NCBI RefSeq assembly: GCF_029892065.1
Contig: NZ_CP120374.1
Location: 1,240,001-1,304,000, forward strand
Reading direction: 5' to 3'
Origin: Sinorhizobium garamanticum
Lineage (GTDB): Bacteria > Pseudomonadota > Alphaproteobacteria > Rhizobiales > Rhizobiaceae
DNA length: 64,000 bases
The position numbers and the translations under genes are program-made. Positions 9,838-18,508 of this stretch are shown here, one piece after another. The notes beneath the pieces were generated by a model. That model did not search any database, was not told the DNA's origin, and was given only the letters and a program-made list of their open reading frames with translations. Within the stretch, counting starts at the first letter, position 1. Each line of letters opens with the position of its first letter.

Positions 9838-10773
9838 ATGCGCCCGCTTGCAGTCATCGGCAACGTCAACATCGACCTGATCCTCGGTCCGGCCGAGCCG
9901 TGGCCGAAGGCCGGCACGGAAATCATCGTCGACCACGACGAGTTGCGCGTCGGCGGTTGCGCCGGCAACAGCGCGCTCGCCTGGGACTCGCTCGGTGTGG
10001 ACTACGCCATTGCCGCCAATGTCGGCAACGACCAGTTCGGCATCTGGCTGAAGGAAGCCTTCGGCGAGCGCGCGCGGGAATGGCCGGTGGAAGCCGTGGG
10101 CACGACGCTCTCGGTCGGGATCACCCACCCGGACGGCGAGCGCACGTTCTTCACCACGCGCGGCCACCTGCCGCTCTTCAGCTTGGACGAAGTTCGCACG
10201 ATGCTTGACGGCGAGCGCCTTCGCGGCGGCTTTGCGTTGCTCGCGGGCTCGTTCCTGACCGACGCGCTGACGCTTGCCTATGACGAGTTTTTCGATTGGG
10301 CAGACGCGCACGATATCGCTGTTGCGCTCGATACCGGCTGGCCCCTCGATGGTTGGACGGAGACGAACAAGCGCAGGACTCTCGACTGGCTGAAGCGCTG
10401 CCATTGCGCTTTGTTCAACGAAGTCGAGACGACGACGTTGACCGGCGAGACAGACCCCCGCGAGGCCGCCCGCCACCTGAAGGCACAGATGCCTTCCGAA
10501 GCGATCGTCGTCGTCAAGCGTGGGCCCCATGGTGCGCTTGCCCTCGAAAAGACCGGCGCGCAATTTTCGGCTCCGGCGCCCCGCGTTGACGTTGTCGATA
10601 CGATCGGCGCCGGCGACGTCTTCAACGCCGGTTTCCTGGCCGCACTGGCTGCCGATTTGCCGGTCGAACACTGTCTCAGGGTCGGCGCCACCGTCGCATC
10701 CGAAGCCATCTCCACGTTGCCGCGCAGCTATGGCAAACCGCTTTCGGCCTTCCTCCAGGAGACCAGGAAATGA
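9838..10773 (+). CDS. PfkB-family carbohydrate kinase
   Basis: About 311 residues, ribokinase/PfkB fold. The N-terminal signature NVNIDLILG and glycine-rich [11 protein letters not shown] bind sugar, and the C-terminal signature [17 protein letters not shown] contains the catalytic Asp. The preceding in-frame ATG at 9772 lies within the SIS gene, so the ATG at 9838, four bases after that gene's stop, is chosen. It probably phosphorylates the imported sugar. Its stop overlaps the ATPase start. PfkB kinases cannot be assigned to a substrate by sequence reading alone. Confidence 0.88.
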   Translation: MRPLAVIGNVNIDLILGPAEPWPKAGTEIIVDHDELRVGGCAGNSALAWDSLGVDYAIAANVGNDQFGIWLKEAFGERAREWPVEAVGTTLSVGITHPDGERTFFTTRGHLPLFSLDEVRTMLDGERLRGGFALLAGSFLTDALTLAYDEFFDWADAHDIAVALDTGWPLDGWTETNKRRTLDWLKRCHCALFNEVETTTLTGETDPREAARHLKAQMPSEAIVVVKRGPHGALALEKTGAQFSAPAPRVDVVDTIGAGDVFNAGFLAALAADLPVEHCLRVGATVASEAISTLPRSYGKPLSAFLQETRK

Positions 10774-11855
10774 GCGCACTCGAAATCCGCGACATCCACA
10801 AGCGCTACGGCGAGGTGGAAACGCTGAAGGGCATCGACATCGCGCTTGAAAGCGGCGAGTTCCTGGTGCTGCTCGGCTCGTCCGGCTGCGGCAAATCCAC
10901 CCTCCTGAACATCATCGCCGGACTTGCGGAGCCAAGCCGCGGCGACGTCAAGATCGGCGAACGCTCGATCCTGGGCTTGCATCCCAAGGACAGGGACATC
11001 GCCATGGTGTTCCAGTCCTACGCGCTCTATCCGAACATGAGCGTCGCCCGCAACATCGGCTTCGGCCTGGAGATGCGCAAGGTGCCAGCGGTCGAACGCG
11101 AGACGGCGGTGCGCGAGACGGCTCGGCTTCTCCAGATCGAAAATCTTCTCGACCGCAAGCCGAGCCAGCTTTCCGGCGGCCAGCGCCAGCGGGTTGCGAT
11201 CGGCCGGGCGCTGGTGCGCAATCCGCAGGTCTTTCTTTTCGACGAGCCGCTGTCGAACCTCGACGCCAAGCTGCGCATGGAGATGCGCACTGAGCTCAAA
11301 CGCCTGCATCAGATGCTGAAGACGACCGTCGTCTACGTGACCCACGACCAGATCGAGGCGATGACTCTTGCAACCCGCATTGCCGTCATGCGCGACGGCC
11401 GCATCGAACAACTCGGCACCCCCGAGGATATCTACGACCGGCCGGCAACCCTTTATGTCGCCGGTTTCGTTGGTTCGCCGCCGATGAACATTCTCGACGC
11501 GGAAGTGGTCGGCAGCACTCTCAGGCTTGTCGGCTCTGGGGAGGCGCTTCCCCTGCCGGCGGATTTCAGGAGTACCGCGGCGACGGGCGGGCGCGTCAAG
11601 ATCGGCATACGGCCGGAGGCGCTGCGGCTTGCAAGCGCCGATGCACCGGGCGTCCGTGTCAAGGCGCACGTGGAAGTCATGGAACTGACGGGACCGGAGT
11701 TGGTCACGACGGCAAAGCTCGGCGAACAGACGATCACCGCCTGCCTCCCGCCGCGCACGCGTCTCAGTGCCGGATCGGAGCAGCTCCTCTCCTTCGATGA
11801 GGCGGCGCTGCATCTCTTCGATCCGGAGAGCGGCCAGTCGTTGCGGGCGGTATGA
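10770..11855 (+). CDS. sugar ABC transporter ATP-binding protein (UgpC/MsmK-like)
   Basis: A 361-residue cytoplasmic ATPase. Walker A is GSSGCGKST near residue 37, the signature [15 protein letters not shown] near 134, Walker [17 protein letters not shown], and the switch His in [11 protein letters not shown]-terminal TOBE-type regulatory domain spans about 240-361. ATG overlaps the kinase stop. It is the last gene of the six-gene operon and should energise the two permeases. Confidence 0.93.
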   Translation: MSALEIRDIHKRYGEVETLKGIDIALESGEFLVLLGSSGCGKSTLLNIIAGLAEPSRGDVKIGERSILGLHPKDRDIAMVFQSYALYPNMSVARNIGFGLEMRKVPAVERETAVRETARLLQIENLLDRKPSQLSGGQRQRVAIGRALVRNPQVFLFDEPLSNLDAKLRMEMRTELKRLHQMLKTTVVYVTHDQIEAMTLATRIAVMRDGRIEQLGTPEDIYDRPATLYVAGFVGSPPMNILDAEVVGSTLRLVGSGEALPLPADFRSTAATGGRVKIGIRPEALRLASADAPGVRVKAHVEVMELTGPELVTTAKLGEQTITACLPPRTRLSAGSEQLLSFDEAALHLFDPESGQSLRAV

Positions 11856-11919
11856 AAGCCGACCCGGATCAGCTAAGTTCCCCACAACCCATGATTTGCC
11901 GTAGTTCATCTGAAATCAC

Positions 11920-11963
11920 GCAATTCCGGACGGAAAACCGTTACACACTTTTCCTGGAACTGC
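11920..11963 (+). repeat. dispersed rhizobial intergenic repeat with inverted ends
   Basis: The segment begins GCAATTCCGGACGG and ends TTTTCCTGGAACTGC, giving an imperfect inverted repeat just upstream of the next gene. From memory the same string recurs in many intergenic regions of Rhizobiales; copy number could not be checked here. Confidence 0.5.
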
Positions 11964-11982
11964 TCTAAAGGAAGTCCGCCGC

Positions 11983-13041
11983 ATGACCCTGCCGATCGAA
12001 ACGCCCGCGGTGCTGGTCGATATCGAGATCGCCCGCCGCAACATCCGCGCGTTCCAGGACTACGCGGATCGCCACGGCATTCGGGTGCGGCCGCACATCA
12101 AAACGCACAAGCTCCCGCAGATGGCCGAATTGCAGCTCGAGGCCGGAGCGATCGGCATAACCTGCCAGAAGGTCACCGAGGCGGAGGCGATGGTCGAGGG
12201 GAGCGCGCAAATCAAGGACGTGCTGATCACCTACAACATCCTCGGCGCGGAAAAGCTCGCGCGCCTCGCGGCACTCAACAAACGCGTCACACTCAGCGTG
12301 GTCGCCGACAACCCGACCGTTATCGACGGCCTGTCGACCCGTTTCGCCCGCGAAGACGACCCGCTGACCGTGCTCGTCGAATGCAACACCGGCGCCGATC
12401 GTTGCGGCGTGGCGACGCCGGCCGAGGCCGCGAGCCTCGCTCGACGCATAGCCGATGCACCCGGATTGCACTTCGGCGGACTGATGACCTATCCGCCCGT
12501 CGGAGGAACCGAGCGCGTCCAGGCCTTCATGAGCGAGGCGAAGCGGCTGATCGAAGCGGACGGCATCGACGTTCCGACCATCACCTCCGGCGGCACGCCG
12601 AACATGATGGAGGCGGCCGGCGCGTCCGTCGCGACCGAACACCGTCCAGGAACCTATATCTACAACGATCGCTCGCTCGTCGCCCGCGGCGTGGCGACGT
12701 GGGACGATTGTGCGCTGACCGTGCTTGCGACGGTCGTCTCGGTTCCGGCCGAAAACAGGGCGATCATCGACGCCGGCAGCAAGGTCCTGACCTCCGACCT
12801 TCTCGGTCTTTCGGGCTACGGCCATGTGCTGGGACGCGACGACATCAGGATCGACCAGCTTTCGGAAGAGCACGGCAGGCTCGTCTCGGACGGTCCGATC
12901 AAGCTGAAAGTCGGCGACAGGTTGCGCATCGTCCCGAACCACGCCTGCGTGGTGACCAATATGGTCGATGCGGTTCATATTGTGGAAGGCAATGAGACGA
13001 AGGCGACCTGGCCCATCATCGCGCGTGGCCGAGTTCTCTAA
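11983..13041 (+). CDS. PLP-dependent D-threonine aldolase / D-serine dehydratase family enzyme
   Basis: A 352-residue enzyme of the fold-III (alanine-racemase-like) class. The PLP lysine is expected in RPHIKTHK (about 36-43). The C-terminal metal site shows H-x-C in VPNHACVVTNM; known D-serine dehydratases use His and Cys for zinc, whereas D-threonine aldolases use His and Asp, so a D-serine dehydratase-like activity is slightly favoured. It follows the sugar operon after 127 bases with its own ribosome site (AAGGAAG), so it may be separately transcribed. Substrate is uncertain. Confidence 0.82.
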   Translation: MTLPIETPAVLVDIEIARRNIRAFQDYADRHGIRVRPHIKTHKLPQMAELQLEAGAIGITCQKVTEAEAMVEGSAQIKDVLITYNILGAEKLARLAALNKRVTLSVVADNPTVIDGLSTRFAREDDPLTVLVECNTGADRCGVATPAEAASLARRIADAPGLHFGGLMTYPPVGGTERVQAFMSEAKRLIEADGIDVPTITSGGTPNMMEAAGASVATEHRPGTYIYNDRSLVARGVATWDDCALTVLATVVSVPAENRAIIDAGSKVLTSDLLGLSGYGHVLGRDDIRIDQLSEEHGRLVSDGPIKLKVGDRLRIVPNHACVVTNMVDAVHIVEGNETKATWPIIARGRVL

Positions 13042-13096
13042 GTCTTCGAGCGAATGCCAGGGACGTTCGAGTGGTTTGAGCTTCGCGGCCGCCGCC

Positions 13097-14017
13097 TCAG
13101 AAGTGAATGGTCATGACGAGATCCTGGTCGAAGTCGCCAAAGCCTTTGCCGAAGATGTTCAGGCCGCCGGGATTTTCGGCCTTCTCGTCGATGCCGATGC
13201 GAAATCGGATCGAGTGATGATCGGGAATTCCAAGCGATGCGATCGTCTGGGTAGACACCATGGCACCGTCGATCCAGGTCCCGCGGTCGTCGATGGTCCA
13301 GGTCTTGAGCTTGCCGTATTGCGAGCCGCTGAGCTTCCACCAGGCCGGCGAATAAATTCCCCGGCGATCGCCGAAGTCCCCCGGCGATGTCCAGTAACCG
13401 GCTTTGATGCCGTTGATCCATATGGAGATATCGGACGGCCAATTGGCGTTGGTGGCTGGCGTTTCGGAACTCAGCTCGGCCGAAAACTCGATCTTGCGGA
13501 TCGGCCGGCCGCTGACCTTGGCATTGTTGGGGAATTTGTATTCGACATAACCCCGCGTGAACCAGAGAAGCGCTGCCTGCATGCGCTGCGGATCGAGGAA
13601 GACTTCCTGGACGTCGAGCATGCCAATGACATTGTTGACGGAGCAAAGCCCGCACGGTGCCTCAACCTCGAATTCGGTGAAGAGGCCGATCGGCATGCTG
13701 ACGGTGACGATATCGGGCGAAAGATCGGTGCGGTTGTCGAACCGGATCAGGATTTCGCCATAGATGCTGGAGCAGATCTTCTGATTGCCCTTCGACGCTT
13801 TCATCGTGTGCGTCTGGATCAGCCCGGCCTTTTCGAGCGACTTGAGGTTTGTCGCGACAGTCGATTGCGGCATGCCCATGTGGCCGGCGATGTCGTTGAC
13901 GTTCAATGGTCCCTGGAGGCGCAAGAGATTGAGAATTTCGATGCGCGTGGCGGAGCCGAGCGCCTGCACGACCTCGACATCCTTGATCGGATCCACGGTT
14001 AAAAGCTTTGTCTCCAT
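13097..14017 (-). CDS. ArsR-type HTH regulator with large C-terminal domain
   Basis: About 306 residues. The first 95 form a winged helix of ArsR type (ALGSATRIEILNLLRLQGPL, DIAGHMGMPQSTVATNLKSLEKAG). The remaining roughly 210 residues are rich in beta-strand-like stretches and aromatic residues (WLLW-type segments, SPAWWKLSGSQYGKL) and look like a ligand-sensing module rather than a metal site; no Cys/His metal cluster of classic ArsR proteins is evident. It lies downstream of the arabinoside transport genes on the same strand, 120 bases after the last permease. Regulation of that operon, with sugar bound by the C-terminal domain, is inference. Confidence 0.8.
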   Translation of the reverse strand: METKLLTVDPIKDVEVVQALGSATRIEILNLLRLQGPLNVNDIAGHMGMPQSTVATNLKSLEKAGLIQTHTMKASKGNQKICSSIYGEILIRFDNRTDLSPDIVTVSMPIGLFTEFEVEAPCGLCSVNNVIGMLDVQEVFLDPQRMQAALLWFTRGYVEYKFPNNAKVSGRPIRKIEFSAELSSETPATNANWPSDISIWINGIKAGYWTSPGDFGDRRGIYSPAWWKLSGSQYGKLKTWTIDDRGTWIDGAMVSTQTIASLGIPDHHSIRFRIGIDEKAENPGGLNIFGKGFGDFDQDLVMTIHF

Positions 14018-14102
14018 TCTGTGTTACTGAAACTCCGGCTCCGGCGCTGGCTGAACTGCTAATATCATGCATTTCAACCACTTGTCGCATTGTTTTCCTT
14101 GA

Positions 14103-14128
14103 CGAGAGCGGCGATCCAGCCGCTCTCG
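14103..14128 (-). terminator. stem-loop after the arabinoside permease genes
   Basis: CGAGAGCGGC, a six-base loop, and GCCGCTCTCG form a perfect 10-bp stem nine bases beyond the permease stop at 14138, on the minus strand. There is no T-run, so it may be a weak terminator or an mRNA-stabilising structure separating the transport genes from the regulator. Confidence 0.5.
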
Positions 14129-14137
14129 ATCGCGCAA

Positions 14138-14962
14138 TTATCCTTTTATCCCGGAGGAAAGCATCAGCGCCTGTGTCACACGCTTCTGGAACAGAAGGTA
14201 GGCGACCGCCACCGGCATTGCCGCGAGGATCGCAACCGCCATGTCGCGGGCGTATTTTACCCCGAAGGCATCGCCGACCTGGGTGATCCCGACCGTAACC
14301 GTCATCATTTCCTCCGAACTCGTCACGAGGAAGGGCCAGAGGAAGGCGTTCCAGGCCATGATGTAGGTGATGATGGCAAGCGCCGTGGTGATCCCCCAGT
14401 TCAGTGGCAGATAGAGACGGAAAAGGATCTGGAAATCGCCGCAGCCGTCGAGTTTGGCTGCTTCCCGGAGCTCCTTCGGCACGGAGTCGAAGAACTGTTT
14501 GTAGACGATGACGACGACCGGGATGATGAGCTGCGGCAGGATGATGCCGCCCCAGGTGTTGATCAGGCCGAACCGGTGCATCAGCACGAATTGCGAGACG
14601 ACGAGCGCCTGCGATGGGACCATGAAGCTCGCGAGAATTATGCCATAGAGCAGTTTGCGCCCTGCAAAGACAATCTGCGACAGAGCATAGGCGCACATCA
14701 CGCTGATGAGGATCACCACCACGGTGACCGCGATGGAGGTAACGATCGAGTTCACATACCAGGTGGCGAGTTTGGTCTCGAACAGCGCAAAATAGTAGGC
14801 CGAGAAATTGAAGACGTCGGGAAAGAACGTCGTCTTGGTGACAACCTCCTGTTCCGGTTTCACCGAAGTGATGACCGCCCAATAGATCGGGAAGGCCCAC
14901 ATGCAGGCAACGCAGAGCGTGAGCACCAAGAGCAGGATGTTGCCGATGGATTTCCGTTGCAT
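14138..14962 (-). CDS. sugar ABC transporter permease (LacG-like)
   Basis: A 274-residue BPD permease of the carbohydrate CUT1 type. Six hydrophobic helices are visible from ILLLVLTLCVACMWAFPIYW onward, with the EAA loop SVPKELREAAKLDGCGDFQI near residues 183-202. It is paired with the permease immediately upstream (three-base spacing). Context with a GH51 arabinofuranosidase suggests arabino-oligosaccharides or arabinosides as cargo (inference). Confidence 0.92.
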   Translation of the reverse strand: MQRKSIGNILLLVLTLCVACMWAFPIYWAVITSVKPEQEVVTKTTFFPDVFNFSAYYFALFETKLATWYVNSIVTSIAVTVVVILISVMCAYALSQIVFAGRKLLYGIILASFMVPSQALVVSQFVLMHRFGLINTWGGIILPQLIIPVVVIVYKQFFDSVPKELREAAKLDGCGDFQILFRLYLPLNWGITTALAIITYIMAWNAFLWPFLVTSSEEMMTVTVGITQVGDAFGVKYARDMAVAILAAMPVAVAYLLFQKRVTQALMLSSGIKG

Positions 14963-14965
14963 GGA

Positions 14966-15844
14966 TCAGCGCTCCCTTACGCGCAAAAGCTGGTACTGCA
15001 GCACCGAAACGCTGACGATGATCAGGAAGAGGAAGACCGCGACTGCAGAGCCGAGCCCGCCGTGATTGAGGCGGAACGCCTCGCGGTAGACAAGCTGGAG
15101 CAGCACATAGGTCGAATTAAATGGTCCGCCCTCCGTCATCAGATACACCTGGTCGAAGATCTTGAGCTGCAGGATCAGTTGAAGCGTCAGCACAAGGGCG
15201 GTGACGGGCCAGATCAGCGGCCAGGTGATCCGGCGAAAGCATTGCCAGCGCGTCGCACCGTCAAGCGTCGCTGCCTCGTAGTAATCGGCCGGAATGTTGC
15301 GTAGGCCGGCAATGAAAAGCAGAAGATTGAAGCCGTTGGTCCACCAGACGGTAACGAGCGCCACCATGGGCATCGCCCATAGCGGATCGCGAAAAACGCT
15401 GATGCGCTTGCCGGTGAAAAATTCGATCGCGTACTGGGCGATCCCGAACTGCTGATCCAGCACCCATTGCCAGATCTGCGTCACGACGGATACCGGCAGG
15501 ATGTAGGGCAGGAAGAACAGGACCAGCACGAGGCTTTGCAACCAACCTCTGAGACGCACGACCATCAGCGCAAGGCCAAGCCCGATCAGCGTGTTCGGCG
15601 CGACCGTGAGCACGACGAAATAGCCAGTATTCCAGACTGACGTGTAAAAAAGCTTCTGATTGAGCAACCTGATGTAGTTGTCGAAGCCGACCCACTGACC
15701 GTCGCCGATCAGCGGCGCGTTCGTGAAGCTCAAGGCGAACATGTTGTAGACGGGATAGGCGAAAACCGTCAGGTAGGTGATCACGAAAGGCGCGATCATC
15801 AGAATGACGGTCAGCCTCTTGCTCCGTCCCTTGCTCGTCAACAC
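14966..15844 (-). CDS. sugar ABC transporter permease (LacF-like)
   Basis: A 292-residue inner-membrane permease. The N-terminal helix LTVILMIAPFVITYLTVFAYPVY is followed by further membrane segments, and the EAA loop (NIPADYYEAATLDGATRWQ) lies about 75 residues from the C-terminus. It is the first of the two permeases behind the binding protein and forms the translocation pore with the LacG-like partner. Confidence 0.92.
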   Translation of the reverse strand: MLTSKGRSKRLTVILMIAPFVITYLTVFAYPVYNMFALSFTNAPLIGDGQWVGFDNYIRLLNQKLFYTSVWNTGYFVVLTVAPNTLIGLGLALMVVRLRGWLQSLVLVLFFLPYILPVSVVTQIWQWVLDQQFGIAQYAIEFFTGKRISVFRDPLWAMPMVALVTVWWTNGFNLLLFIAGLRNIPADYYEAATLDGATRWQCFRRITWPLIWPVTALVLTLQLILQLKIFDQVYLMTEGGPFNSTYVLLQLVYREAFRLNHGGLGSAVAVFLFLIIVSVSVLQYQLLRVRER

Positions 15845-15914
15845 CGCAACTGTCCTCCGTTCCCATTTTCGGGGCGGGACCAGCCGGCAACAGGCCAGCT
15901 GGTCCGTTGTCGTG

Positions 15915-17183
15915 CTACATCTGGCCCTTCAGTTCCTCGCGCATTTGCTCGATCGCTTCCTCGGGATCGAGCTGGCCGTTCAAGGCCGGCACGATGAAGT
16001 TCTGCGTTGCTTCGTAGATCGGCCCCGCGACGCCGGCGAGTGGCGAAACGGGATCGAAGACGGCTGTGTCAGCGAGCTTCGCATAGGTGGCGTTCGGCTG
16101 CATCGCCTTGAACTCGGCACTTTCGGTCACGGGCCTAAAGGCCGGGATATGGCCTGCGTCGGCCCATGAGAGGCTGTGTTCGTTCATCCATGCGATGATC
16201 TGGAGCACGGCTTTGAGCTTCTCCGGCGTGATCGGCTTGGCGTCGCTGTTCGGCACGGCGAAGGCATGGGAGTCCGCCCAGGTGGCCGGCTGGCCCATCA
16301 GCACCGGAATCTGGATAGCGCCCCATTCAAAGCCGAGATTGCCGTTCTTCGCGAGGTCCGTCATGGTCGGCACTTCCCAGACGCCGTTGATGTGCATCGC
16401 CGCCTTGCCCGACGTGAAGAGCGCAATCGAGGCTTCGTAGGAGATCAGCTGCGGCGAGTAGCCGGATGAGACCCAATTTGCCATCGCCGTCAGCGCCTTG
16501 ACGCCGGCGTCGCCGGGCAGGATTTCCTCGCCGTCGATGAATTTTCCACCCTGCTGCGAAAGCAGGGAGTAGAACACACGCCACATGGAGCCGCCTTCAT
16601 CGGTGTGCAGCGAGAGCGGATATTGGACCTTGCCGGTCGCCTTGATCTTGTCGAGGGCGGCATTAAAGTTGTCCAATCCGTCAAGGCCTTTCGGCAGGCC
16701 GTCATCGCCGAGCAGGCCCGCCTCCTTGAGGATATTCTTGTTGTAGTAGAGCACGATGGCGTGAACGTCGAAGGGAATGCCGTAGACCTTGCCGTCGGAA
16801 GACGCCGAGTTCCAGCTCGCCTCGACATAATTTTCCTTCTTGACACCCGCTTCCGTGAGTTCCTCGGTCGTCAGCGGCCGAAGAATTCCCGACGGTATCG
16901 CCAGCGGGAAGCGTGACAGGTGATACGTCATGATGTCCGGCTGCTGGCCGACGGCCGTCGAGGTCTGCACCTTGGTGTAGAAGGGCACACCCCACTCAAG
17001 CGTGGTCGCGTTGATCTTGATGTCCGGGTGGGTCTCGTTGAATTCCTTGATCAGCGCCTTCATGCGGACACCGTCGCCGCCGCTCAGGAAATCCCACCAG
17101 GTAATATCGGTCTGCGCATAGGCGGTTGCCGACGGCAGGACCGCCAGCGCACCCGCAAAGACAAGTTTCAAAAGCTTCTTCAC
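15915..17183 (-). CDS. sugar ABC transporter substrate-binding protein
   Basis: About 422 residues from a GTG start. The GTG at 17183 is preceded by GAGGAGGAG and opens a proper signal peptide (VKKLLKLVFAGALAVLPSATAYAQ); an in-frame ATG 36 bases upstream would add a charged tail before the signal, so it is rejected. The mature part is a family-1 solute-binding protein (DITWWDFLSGGDGVRMKALI, YGIPFDVHAIVLYYNKNIL). Lies between the ATPase and the permeases in the operon. Confidence 0.92.
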   Translation of the reverse strand: MKKLLKLVFAGALAVLPSATAYAQTDITWWDFLSGGDGVRMKALIKEFNETHPDIKINATTLEWGVPFYTKVQTSTAVGQQPDIMTYHLSRFPLAIPSGILRPLTTEELTEAGVKKENYVEASWNSASSDGKVYGIPFDVHAIVLYYNKNILKEAGLLGDDGLPKGLDGLDNFNAALDKIKATGKVQYPLSLHTDEGGSMWRVFYSLLSQQGGKFIDGEEILPGDAGVKALTAMANWVSSGYSPQLISYEASIALFTSGKAAMHINGVWEVPTMTDLAKNGNLGFEWGAIQIPVLMGQPATWADSHAFAVPNSDAKPITPEKLKAVLQIIAWMNEHSLSWADAGHIPAFRPVTESAEFKAMQPNATYAKLADTAVFDPVSPLAGVAGPIYEATQNFIVPALNGQLDPEEAIEQMREELKGQM

Positions 17184-17339
17184 GTCTGTCTCCTCCTCGA
17201 TACAAGCATGATGCTTCATTGAATCGGCGGATCAGGATCGCGCCGCACTCCCCTCTCTGCCGGATGATTTTCCTATCCGGCTTGCGGGCATTTCAGCCCA
17301 GCAACCTGCGTTTTTCGCTCCATATCCGTATTTCAGATA

Positions 17340-18428
17340 TCAACGCAGCCGCGCGCCTTGCTCGTCGAAGGCCAGCATGCTGCCGATATCCAGACTGAGC
17401 CGAACCTCCTGCTTGGGATGCGGCCGGTCCCCACCGCGGCATTCGACCGTCATTTCTCCGCCTGTTGCCGTCAGCATATGCAGGTAGCCGGTTCCTCCCA
17501 GTTCCTCGATGAACTCGGCCCTTGCTTGGAGCGGCAGCCCACCCTCGCGACCGCCAAGCGTGATGTGTTCCGGCCGGGCGCCGACAAAGATCTGGCTCCC
17601 GACGGAAAGCCTCGCTTTCACGTCGATGTCGAAGGTGGCTCCCGGTGCGTCATCGAGGTCGACAGTCAACCTGCTCGCATCGCTCGCCATGACGCGGCCC
17701 CTCAGGAAGTTCATAGCCGGCGAGCCGATAAAGCCTGCGACGAACATGTTGTCCGGGTTGCGGTAAAGCTCGAGGGGAGCGCCGACCTGTTGGACCACGC
17801 CGCTCTTCAGGACGACGATCTTGTCGGCGAGCGTCATCGCTTCGACCTGATCGTGGGTGACGTAAATCATCGTCGCACCGATCTGGCGGTGCAGGCGGGC
17901 GATCTCCATGCGCATTTTCACCCGCAGTTCCGCGTCGAGGTTCGAAAGTGGTTCATCGAAGAGAAAGACGCGCGGCTCGCGGACGATGGCCCGGCCGATC
18001 GCCACGCGCTGGCGCTGCCCGCCCGAGAGTTGGCTCGGCTTGTGGCTCAGATAGTCGGTCAGCCGCAGGATTTCTGCCGCCGCCTTCACCTTCGTCTCGA
18101 TTTCGGCCTTCGGTCGGCGCGCGATGGAAAGGCTGAAGGCCATGTTGTCGAAGACGGACAAATGCGGATAGAGGGCGTAGGATTGGAAGACCATCGCCAC
18201 ACCGCGCTTCGACGCTTCCTTGCGTGTCACGTCCTCGGCTTCGATCCTGATCTCGCCGCCGGTCGTTTCCTCCAACCCGGCGATCATGCGCAGAAGCGTC
18301 GATTTCCCGCATCCGGAAGGGCCGACGAAAACGGCGAACTCCCCCTGCTCGATCTCGATGTCGACATCGTGGATCACCTTCATGGCGCCGAACGACTTGC
18401 TGACGCCCGTCAACTTGATTCCGGACAT
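17340..18428 (-). CDS. sugar ABC transporter ATP-binding protein (LacK/MsmK-like)
   Basis: About 362 residues from MSGIKLTGVSKSFG; the ATG at 18428 has GGGAGG just upstream, whereas the open frame reaching 18512 overlaps the GH51 gene end. Walker A GPSGCGKST, signature [15 protein letters not shown], Walker [17 protein letters not shown] and a C-terminal TOBE domain are present. Unusually for such operons it sits between the glycosidase and the binding protein. It could serve as a shared ATPase for several CUT1 importers (inference from the family). Confidence 0.92.
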   Translation of the reverse strand: MSGIKLTGVSKSFGAMKVIHDVDIEIEQGEFAVFVGPSGCGKSTLLRMIAGLEETTGGEIRIEAEDVTRKEASKRGVAMVFQSYALYPHLSVFDNMAFSLSIARRPKAEIETKVKAAAEILRLTDYLSHKPSQLSGGQRQRVAIGRAIVREPRVFLFDEPLSNLDAELRVKMRMEIARLHRQIGATMIYVTHDQVEAMTLADKIVVLKSGVVQQVGAPLELYRNPDNMFVAGFIGSPAMNFLRGRVMASDASRLTVDLDDAPGATFDIDVKARLSVGSQIFVGARPEHITLGGREGGLPLQARAEFIEELGGTGYLHMLTATGGEMTVECRGGDRPHPKQEVRLSLDIGSMLAFDEQGARLR

Positions 18429-18508
18429 TGTGCCTCCCGCTAACGCATTAGAATCGATCACGTTTATGATACGGGCGATCTCCTCAGCCGCCCGAACCAG
18501 CGGCCGAT

